DNA of 9,158 nt from Clostridiales bacterium. Lineage in GTDB: Bacteria; Bacillota; Clostridia; Oscillospirales; Ruminococcaceae. The stretch's first letter is position 1, and every line of letters begins with the position of its first letter. The translations under genes and the position numbers were made by a program. The DNA is taken from the NCBI GenBank assembly GCA_029007575.1, contig JAQXIB010000021.1, positions 1 through 9,158 on the forward strand, read 5' to 3'. The notes under the pieces were generated by a model. It was not told the origin of the DNA. It saw nothing but the letters and a program-made list of their open reading frames with translations, and did not search any database. Shown here one piece after another: positions 1 to 5,165 of this stretch.

Positions 1-15
1 GCTTTTGTAAAAAGC
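1..15. repeat. Short inverted repeat at window edge
   Basis: GCTTTT (1-6) pairs with AAAAGC (10-15) around a 3-base loop. It may be the end of a terminator or 3' untranslated region of a gene lying to the left of the window. It is A/T-rich and short, so it could be chance. It is the first of four inverted repeats packed into the first 123 bases. Confidence 0.3.
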
Positions 16-27
16 CTTGCACTTTGT

Positions 28-54
28 ATTTCGATTTCATTCTGAAATCGAAAT
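28..54. repeat. Inverted repeat, 12-bp perfect arms
   Basis: Bases 28-39 (ATTTCGATTTCA) are the exact reverse complement of 43-54, with a 3-base loop (TTC). The arms contain the octamers TTCGATTT and AAATCGAA, which also build the palindrome at 4276-4293, so this hairpin probably belongs to the same repeat family. It lies about 120 bases upstream of the probable start of the YdbS-like gene and has no run of T after either arm typical of a terminator. A regulatory role is possible but unproven. Confidence 0.55.
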
Positions 55-97
55 CTGTGTTCGCATCAAGAAATGTCTATACGGCGAATAGCCGTTC

Positions 98-131
98 GAA
101 CAAATCAAATTTTTGATTTGTTCAGCAGACA
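98..131 (+). repeat. Palindrome-plus-tail repeat, copy 1
   Basis: GAACAAATCAAA (98-109) is a perfect 12-bp inverted repeat of TTTGATTTGTTC (112-123) with a 2-base centre, followed by the tail AGCAGACA (124-131). The 17-mer GATTTGTTCAGCAGACA (115-131) recurs exactly at 4289-4305, where it is also the right arm and tail of a palindrome with a 2-base centre. An inverted repeat ACGGC/GCCGT (81-85/91-95) lies immediately upstream. If translated in the frame of the downstream gene it reads FDLFSR, and the second copy reads the same in a non-genic frame. This argues that the region is repeat DNA and not the N-terminus of the YdbS-like protein. Confidence 0.6.
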
Positions 132-152
132 TTATTTACAAGTACTGATAGG

Positions 153-162
153 AAAGGTGGGG
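153..162 (+). promoter_or_regulatory. Ribosome binding site deciding TTG start of YdbS-like gene
   Basis: The purine-rich AAAGGTGGGG sits 12 bases before an in-frame TTG at 175 and 24 bases before the next ATG at 187. The in-frame ATG at 73 has no comparable site and would translate repeat DNA. TTG 175 is therefore preferred, although ATG 187 is not excluded. Confidence 0.5.
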
Positions 163-174
163 AAACGAGCAGTA

Positions 175-645
175 TTGCTCTTTGATATGCCTGAAAAAAA
201 TCTAAACTATAAAAAGGTATCCCGAAAATCCATCATTCTCTGGGAAATCATCTTTTTCCTGGCCTGGACAGCAGTCTTTGCGCTGACACTGTGGATTTTC
301 ACACCGTTTACATGGCTTTGGTATGTTTTGATCTGGTCGCTTGGCGTAGCTTTGATCCTGATCGAATTTCTCTATCTGCCGATGCTGTATACTTCCACCC
401 AATACTGTATCACCGATAAGATCATTGCCTATCGACACGGCGTCTTTTTCAACCAGCGTCAATTTATGTATCGCGACCGCATCGTATATGTGTCGGTTTA
501 CAATACGCCGCTTACTCCGATTCTTGGTATTTCCTCATTGGTTGTCACAGCCGCCGGCGCAAAAATCAGAATCAATTTTTTAAACCGTCGTCTTGCGCAG
601 CAACTTGCAGAAGAACTGGCTCCCACCCCCAAGGACATCTATTAA
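175..645 (+). CDS. YdbS-like bacterial PH (bPH2) domain membrane protein
   Basis: This is a small integral membrane protein of the YdbS/bPH2 family, about 156 aa from the TTG start; B. subtilis YdbS is of similar size. A basic N-terminal stretch (NYKKVSRKS) precedes two adjacent hydrophobic segments, roughly residues 20-42 and 48-70. A C-terminal bPH2 domain follows (about 74-140), starting at YCITDKIIAYRHGVF and continuing through an amphipathic strand pattern to the GISSLVVTAAGA strand. Role: YdbS and YdbT form a membrane-associated pair in Bacillus, reported in the SigW envelope-stress regulon and linked to resistance to antimicrobials made by other bacilli; the biochemical activity is unknown. 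It is the first gene of a four-gene operon and ends 27 bases before the YdbT-like start. An in-frame ATG at 73 would give 190 aa, but the extra residues come from the inverted-repeat region. The start is uncertain (TTG 175 or ATG 187). No SigW-type promoter was seen. Confidence 0.8.
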   Translation: MLFDMPEKNLNYKKVSRKSIILWEIIFFLAWTAVFALTLWIFTPFTWLWYVLIWSLGVALILIEFLYLPMLYTSTQYCITDKIIAYRHGVFFNQRQFMYRDRIVYVSVYNTPLTPILGISSLVVTAAGAKIRINFLNRRLAQQLAEELAPTPKDIY

Positions 646-657
646 ATACACTCCATG

Positions 658-665
658 AAAGGAGG
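658..665 (+). promoter_or_regulatory. Ribosome binding site deciding TTG start of YdbT-like gene
   Basis: AAAGGAGG is a near-perfect Shine-Dalgarno sequence placed 7 bases before TTG at 673. The upstream in-frame ATG at 655 directly abuts this site and has no site of its own, so it is unlikely to be the start. Confidence 0.75.
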
Positions 666-672
666 CAGTGCT

Positions 673-2163
673 TTGCGCTTCAAACATCCTCACCCGATTA
701 ACATATTAGAAAACACAACAAAATACATTTTGTTGTTGGTCTTTCCTTTGATCCGCGGGCTGCTTTTCTCTCACGGTGATTTTTACACTTGGCTGAAAGG
801 CGCCTGGTTTGATCTTTTGATCGTAGCCTTGATATTTGCCATGGCGATCCTACGATGGTATTGTATCCGTTACAACTACGATGAGACCGGTATTTATATT
901 AACAGCGGTCTTTTCGTCACACAGCGCTGTTATCTTCCATATCGGAAATTAACCTTGGTCTATACCGAATATCCGTTTTATTTCATGCCCATCGGCGCCA
1001 TGCGGATACGGGCCGATACCGACGGCGGATTTATGCATTCCACCGATTTTTCGATTACCATCAGCAAAAAAAACGCGGCTGAAATCTTTCATCTTTCGCA
1101 ATCCGAATTTCGGATAGAAGAAAACATGAAAAAGGTGTATCACCCGCAATGGTTCTATGTTGCTATTTTATCGCTGATCACTTCAAACACGCTGACCGGA
1201 GTTCTGTTTGCTTCGACGTTTATCTCTCAGTGCGGCGATCTGCTCGGCAAGGAATTTGAGGATTTGCTGGTTACCAAGCTGACAGATCTGGTTCGGATGC
1301 TGGCGTTTGGGCTTCCTCCTGCCGCCGCCGTGATCGGATATGTGATTCTGTTCGGCTGGCTGATCTCTTTTTTGATGACCATTATCCGTCACATCAAATT
1401 CAATGTGGTCCGACAGGGAAACAATCTGGAAATCAAAACCGGAATTATAACGCCCCGCAGTTATTCTATTCAGGCAGGCAGAGTGAATTTGATCGAAATC
1501 CGGCAAAGTCTGTTGACCAAATTGCTTGGATTTTTCACGGTGTTCATCCATTGCGCAGGATACGGCAAACAAAAGAACGAGCTGTCGGTATTAATTCCCG
1601 CCGCCGACAAACATGAAGCACGCCGAAACTTAAATATCTTGCTGCCGGAAATTCCGTTGATCAAAAAGAAATTCAAACCGAAACTGCGGGTGCTGTCCCG
1701 ATTTTTAATTCCCCCCGTCACCATCATTTGCTGTGTTTTTGCTCTTTTCTTTTTGCTGTATCTGTTTTTCCCGCAGTTTCGCAGTATCACCTTTTTCATC
1801 GGCATCATGGCGGAAATCCCCGGCATATGGTGGCTGTTTGTCAAGATTCTTTCATTTTTACACACCGGTATCGGAAAAGAAAACGGTGTGTATACCTTTT
1901 ACTATACTTATGCGTACGCATTTTTTACCACCTCAATTCCGGAACACAAAATATCTCAAATCCATTGCCGGCAAAGCTTCTTTCAAAAAATGGCCGATTG
2001 CTGCGATGTGATTATTCTATCCTACTCCGAGGGCAAAAAAAGGCTGGTCGTTCCCAACATCAATGTCCATGATGTTAATAAGATCTTTCATTCTTCCATC
2101 TACACCGAGGGAGAAAAATTATTCGAACAAAACGAATTCAAAAGAAAGGATGGGGTAAAATGA
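673..2163 (+). CDS. YdbT-like membrane protein with three bPH2 domains
   Basis: This polytopic membrane protein of the YdbT family is about 496 aa from the TTG start, close to the roughly 490 aa of B. subtilis YdbT. Pairs of hydrophobic segments alternate with bPH2 domains: segments near residues 18-33 and 46-62, a first PH domain at about 65-145, segments near 161-184 and 214-236, a second PH domain at about 245-325, segments near 344-366 and 372-394, and a third PH domain at about 395-485. The second domain shows the clearest family pattern: LEIKTGIITPRSYSI, then RVNLIEIRQSLLTKLLGFF and a glycine turn (HCAGYG). It is presumed to act with the preceding YdbS-like protein at the membrane; the molecular function is not known. 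Its stop overlaps the pncA start by four bases (ATGA, 2160-2163), implying translational coupling. The ATG at 655 would add six residues (MKGGSA) that are really the ribosome binding site. Confidence 0.85.
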   Translation: MRFKHPHPINILENTTKYILLLVFPLIRGLLFSHGDFYTWLKGAWFDLLIVALIFAMAILRWYCIRYNYDETGIYINSGLFVTQRCYLPYRKLTLVYTEYPFYFMPIGAMRIRADTDGGFMHSTDFSITISKKNAAEIFHLSQSEFRIEENMKKVYHPQWFYVAILSLITSNTLTGVLFASTFISQCGDLLGKEFEDLLVTKLTDLVRMLAFGLPPAAAVIGYVILFGWLISFLMTIIRHIKFNVVRQGNNLEIKTGIITPRSYSIQAGRVNLIEIRQSLLTKLLGFFTVFIHCAGYGKQKNELSVLIPAADKHEARRNLNILLPEIPLIKKKFKPKLRVLSRFLIPPVTIICCVFALFFLLYLFFPQFRSITFFIGIMAEIPGIWWLFVKILSFLHTGIGKENGVYTFYYTYAYAFFTTSIPEHKISQIHCRQSFFQKMADCCDVIILSYSEGKKRLVVPNINVHDVNKIFHSSIYTEGEKLFEQNEFKRKDGVK

Positions 2164-2696
2164 AAAAGGCGCTGATCGTCGTAGATTATCAAAACGATTT
2201 TGTCTGCGGAAGTCTGGCGAACCCCTTCGCCGCCGCAATTGAAGACAACATCTGTAACAAAATCAAACAATACCGGGAAGGTCAAGCGGACATTATATTT
2301 ACTTTTGATACTCATAATAACAATTATCTGAAAACACAGGAAGGCAGCATGCTGCCCGTTCCCCATTGTTTAAACGGAACAAACGGATGGCAATTATATG
2401 GAAAAACCGCTGTTTTGCTCCATGAAAACGATCGTTGCTTTGTGAAAGGAAGCTTTGGATCTCCGGAACTATTTGACTTTCTGCGAACACAAAACTATCA
2501 AAGCATCGAGCTGATCGGCGTTGTTTCCAATATTTGTGTCATCTCCAATGCCATATTGGCAAAGACCGCTTTACCGGAAGTTCCGATCATTGTGGATGCT
2601 TCCTGTACCGCGAGCAATGATCCGCAGCTCCATGAAAAAGCGATGGACGTGTTGGAAAGCATGCAGTTTCAAGTAATCAACAGGACGGCTAAATAA
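2160..2696 (+). CDS. pncA: Nicotinamidase (isochorismatase-like cysteine hydrolase)
   Basis: The predicted 178-aa cytoplasmic amidohydrolase converts nicotinamide to nicotinic acid and ammonia, the first step of deamidating NAD salvage. The cysteine-hydrolase triad is visible: Asp9 (VVDYQNDF), Lys96 (FVKGSFGS) and Cys126 (GVVSNICV, preceded by the cis-peptide-type VV pair). Metal ligands are Asp50 and His52 (TFDTH) and His69, which sits in the typical PHCLNGTNGW segment. The length is normal for the family, with no truncation. The ATG overlaps the ydbT stop by four bases and is preceded by AAAGGATGGGG. The nicotinate phosphoribosyltransferase gene starts 23 bases after the stop; it uses the expected product and makes the nicotinamidase assignment stronger than the family alone would allow. 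Another isochorismatase-type amidase is the alternative. Confidence 0.92.
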   Translation: MKKALIVVDYQNDFVCGSLANPFAAAIEDNICNKIKQYREGQADIIFTFDTHNNNYLKTQEGSMLPVPHCLNGTNGWQLYGKTAVLLHENDRCFVKGSFGSPELFDFLRTQNYQSIELIGVVSNICVISNAILAKTALPEVPIIVDASCTASNDPQLHEKAMDVLESMQFQVINRTAK

Positions 2697-2719
2697 GGAT
2701 AGAAAAGAGTGAAAGTAAT

Positions 2720-4162
2720 ATGATCAACAATATCAATGACACCTTACTTTGTGACTTTTATGAGCTGACAATGGGAAACGGATATTATCAAAACGGTTTT
2801 TACCGAAAAAAGACATATTTTGACGTCTTTTTCCGCAATGTACCCGATAACGGAGGATTTGCCATTGCCGCAGGATTGGAGCAAGTCATCGATTACATTG
2901 AGAATTTGCATTTTACCCCTGAAGATATTGCCTTTCTCCGCTCAAAAAAAATATTTGACGAGGGATTTCTGGACTATCTGCTGCATTTTCGTTTTACCGG
3001 AGATATTTATGCGGTTCCGGAGGGAACGCCGATTTTCCCCGGGGAACCGATCTTAACCGTTGCCGCGCCTGCCATTGAAGCGCAGCTTGTCGAAACCTTT
3101 ATCCTCCTCTCTCTCAATCATCAGTCTTTGATTGCTACCAAAGCCAATCGAATCGTGCGTGCTGCCGCGGGGCGGCCGGTGCTGGAATTCGGCTCCCGCC
3201 GCGCGCAGGGAGCTGACGGCGCCATTCTCGGCGCGCGTGCCGCATATATCGGCGGCTGCGCAGGCACCGCCTGCACGGTATCGGATCAGATCTACAATGT
3301 TCCTGCCGGCGGCACAATGGCACATTCTTGGGTGCAAATGTTTGATACCGAATATGACGCGTTCAAAACCTACTGCGAATTGTATCCGCATGATACCACT
3401 TTGCTGGTAGACACATACAGTGTTTTGAAAAGCGGCGTACCCAATGCCATTCGGGCATTTAAAGAAATCCTCGTTCCGCAGGGCATCACCAATTTCGGCA
3501 TCCGTCTGGATTCCGGAGATATTACCTATCTGTCCAAAAAAGCGCGAAAAATGCTGGATGATGCCGGTCTGACGACCTGTAAGATCGTTGCCTCGAATTC
3601 TCTGGATGAATATATTATCCGCGATTTGATTCAGCAAGGCGCTTGTATTGACACATTTGGTGTAGGAGAACGACTGATCACCTCAAAAAGTGAACCGGTA
3701 TTTGGCGGCGTTTATAAACTGTGCGCGGTTGAGGACGGAGATAAACTGATCCCCAAAATCAAGATCAGTGAAAATACCGCTAAGATCACCAATCCGCATT
3801 TTAAAAAGCTGTACCGTCTCTATGAAAATCAATCCGGAAAGGCGATTGCCGATTTGATTTGCGTCCATGACGAAAAAATCGACAGTACCGCTCCATTGGA
3901 AATTTTCGATCCGGAAGCGACCTGGAAGCGCAAAACCATTACTGATTTTACCGCAAAAGAGATGATGGTCCCGATTTTCCGAAACGGCCAAAAAGTATAT
4001 CAGTCTCCTGACATTAAGGAAATCCAATCTTATTGTCTGCAGCAGGTAGACTTGCTTTGGGATGAGGTCAAACGGTTTGAGAATCCGCATCGTTATTACG
4101 TTGACTTGTCTCAAAAACTATGGGACATTAAGCATGAGTTGCTTGAGAAAAGAAAAAAATAA
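2720..4162 (+). CDS. pncB: Nicotinate phosphoribosyltransferase
   Basis: The 480-aa cytoplasmic enzyme joins nicotinate to PRPP, with ATP hydrolysis, to form nicotinate mononucleotide, which then feeds NAD synthesis. Hallmarks in order: N-terminal DFYELTMGNGYY (12-23), FDVFFRNVP (34-42), EFGSRRAQG (156-164), GTMAHSW (198-204) with the conserved catalytic-type His202, IRLDSGD (261-267) of the phosphate/PRPP-binding region, IVASNSLDEY (289-298), and DTFGVGERLITS (311-322) followed by GGVYKL (329-334). The C-terminal portion beyond about 400 completes a full-length enzyme. ATG 2720 is the only plausible start, but its ribosome binding site (AAGAGTG, about 10 bases upstream) is weaker than those of its neighbours, so translation may lean on coupling with pncA. 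It is the last gene of the operon and is followed 18 bases later by a strong terminator. Confidence 0.95.
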   Translation: MINNINDTLLCDFYELTMGNGYYQNGFYRKKTYFDVFFRNVPDNGGFAIAAGLEQVIDYIENLHFTPEDIAFLRSKKIFDEGFLDYLLHFRFTGDIYAVPEGTPIFPGEPILTVAAPAIEAQLVETFILLSLNHQSLIATKANRIVRAAAGRPVLEFGSRRAQGADGAILGARAAYIGGCAGTACTVSDQIYNVPAGGTMAHSWVQMFDTEYDAFKTYCELYPHDTTLLVDTYSVLKSGVPNAIRAFKEILVPQGITNFGIRLDSGDITYLSKKARKMLDDAGLTTCKIVASNSLDEYIIRDLIQQGACIDTFGVGERLITSKSEPVFGGVYKLCAVEDGDKLIPKIKISENTAKITNPHFKKLYRLYENQSGKAIADLICVHDEKIDSTAPLEIFDPEATWKRKTITDFTAKEMMVPIFRNGQKVYQSPDIKEIQSYCLQQVDLLWDEVKRFENPHRYYVDLSQKLWDIKHELLEKRKK

Positions 4163-4179
4163 GCAAATCCTGAATCAGA

Positions 4180-4232
4180 AAAAGACCACCGCCGCTATCC
4201 CGTACCACACGGAATAGCGGCGGTGGTCTTTT
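4180..4232. terminator. Bidirectional intrinsic terminator, 19-bp stem
   Basis: AAAAGACCACCGCCGCTAT (4180-4198) is a perfect inverted repeat of 4214-4232, with a 15-base loop. The stem has a G/C-rich core and ends in a T run on either strand (CTTTT on plus, CTTTTT on minus). It lies between convergent operons: 18 bases after pncB, and about 77 bases beyond the end of the corrinoid methyltransferase gene on the minus strand. It should stop transcripts from both sides. Confidence 0.9.
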
Positions 4233-4274
4233 ATCTTCATGCTTCTGATTCTTGCTCACCGACAGTCGTTAAAA

Positions 4275-4305
4275 GAAATCGAATGTTCGATTTGTTCAGC
4301 AGACA
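4275..4305 (+). repeat. Palindrome-plus-tail repeat, copy 2
   Basis: AAATCGAA (4276-4283) pairs with TTCGATTT (4286-4293) around a 2-base centre, followed by the tail GTTCAGCAGACA. Bases 4289-4305 (GATTTGTTCAGCAGACA) match 115-131 exactly, and GAAATCGAA (4275-4283) matches 44-52. Against copy 1 the stem differs by one A-T to G-C pair changed on both arms, so pairing is kept. It sits between the shared terminator and the 3' end of the corrinoid methyltransferase gene. Imperfect direct repeats GACAGTCGTT (4261-4270) and GACAGTCATT (4302-4311) flank it; the second overlaps the element's tail and the gene's stop codon. Confidence 0.6.
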
Positions 4306-4309
4306 GTCA

Positions 4310-5098
4310 TTATACGTTTTCCCTGCAATATCCGATATATTCCATGCAATATTCATCTCTGCCGAGCAAAGCCTCTGCCGTATACAGCATTTCCTGTATC
4401 CGTGGTGAGCTGCAATCCAAGATAGCAGCGTCTAATCCGCCGGCAAGCGCCATTGCCAGGAATGCAGCATTCAAATTGGCGCGTTTCGGCAGCCCGAATG
4501 AGATATTGGACAAGCCGCAAATCGTTTGTACCTCCGGATATTTCTCCTTCACCAAACGAATGGTATTGATCGTTGTCATTGCGGCTTTTTCTTGCGTCGC
4601 AAGCGCTTCTGCCAAAACATCAATATAAATATGGTTTGCCGCAATTCCCGCCGAGGTCAGCTTTTTGATCAACAAACCCGCATTTTTCAGCCTGTCCTCC
4701 GACTTTGCGGGTATTTCCCGCCCCGCAATCGGCAAACAAACCACCGAGGCGCCCGTTTCTTTTATCACCGGCAGCAGTTCTTCATAAGCCGTATCGTTTG
4801 AAATAGAATTGATAAATACCTTTCGCCCCTGAACATGCGGCAAAGCGGCTTTGATTGCTTCGATATTCGGAGAATCGATCATAATATCACATCGCGAATG
4901 GGTTAAAATCAAATCAATCGCCCAGCGCATCGTATCATTTTCCTGTGCTTCAGTCAGGGCAGTATTGATATCAAGATAATCGGCACCGCATCGCTCCTGC
5001 TTTTTGATCAGTTCAACAACCGCGTCAGTATCCCGATTCTGAAATGCTTCCAAGGTCTTTGGAATGGAACTGTTTAATTTTTCTCCGATAATTAACAT
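4310..5098 (-). CDS. Methyltetrahydrofolate:corrinoid methyltransferase (AcsE-like, pterin-binding)
   Basis: The 262-aa TIM-barrel pterin-binding (DHPS-like) protein matches the length of the acetogen methyltransferase AcsE. The known role of the family is moving the methyl group of methyl-THF to the cobalt of a corrinoid protein, or the reverse. Visible landmarks, all lining up with AcsE: MLIIGEKLN at the N-terminus, LDINTA (42-47), IDSPN (74-78), INSIS (96-100) with the conserved substrate-side Asn97, YIDVL (158-162; family usually YIDPL), GLSNISFGLP (195-204), and FLAMALAGGLDAAI (213-226). ATG 5098 is chosen because AAAGAGGT lies 6 bases upstream; a longer frame from 5176 would overlap the upstream gene and add 26 residues with no family resemblance. 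It is co-directional with the preceding Hcy-methyltransferase/MTHFR gene (67-base gap, no promoter or terminator seen), which suggests a role in methionine synthesis, not acetogenesis. Dihydropteroate synthase is less likely because the AcsE-type motifs are present throughout. Confidence 0.88.
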   Translation of the reverse strand: MLIIGEKLNSSIPKTLEAFQNRDTDAVVELIKKQERCGADYLDINTALTEAQENDTMRWAIDLILTHSRCDIMIDSPNIEAIKAALPHVQGRKVFINSISNDTAYEELLPVIKETGASVVCLPIAGREIPAKSEDRLKNAGLLIKKLTSAGIAANHIYIDVLAEALATQEKAAMTTINTIRLVKEKYPEVQTICGLSNISFGLPKRANLNAAFLAMALAGGLDAAILDCSSPRIQEMLYTAEALLGRDEYCMEYIGYCRENV

Positions 5099-5165
5099 GG
5101 TATTACCTCTTTCATCTGATTGATATTTAGCTGTCATATAGTGAATATCGTTGTTTCTGAATCGG

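Noticed and set aside
73..174. N-terminal extension of the YdbS-like protein from ATG 73
   Set aside because: It translates an inverted-repeat element also present at 4275-4305, has no ribosome binding site, and would make the protein much longer than its family.
1..174. SigW-type (TGAAAC / CGTA) promoter ahead of the ydbST-like genes
   Set aside because: TGAAAT occurs at 43-48 but no CGTA-type -10 lies at the right distance; a clear promoter for this operon was not identified.
3053..3637. 194-codon antisense frame inside pncB
   Set aside because: It lies wholly within a well-conserved pncB coding region on the other strand, and its residues show no recognisable domain.
4223..4628. Plus-strand open frames across the terminator and the 3' end of the methyltransferase gene
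   Set aside because: They run through a terminator stem, a repeat and the reverse strand of a clear gene; no family resemblance and no ribosome binding site.
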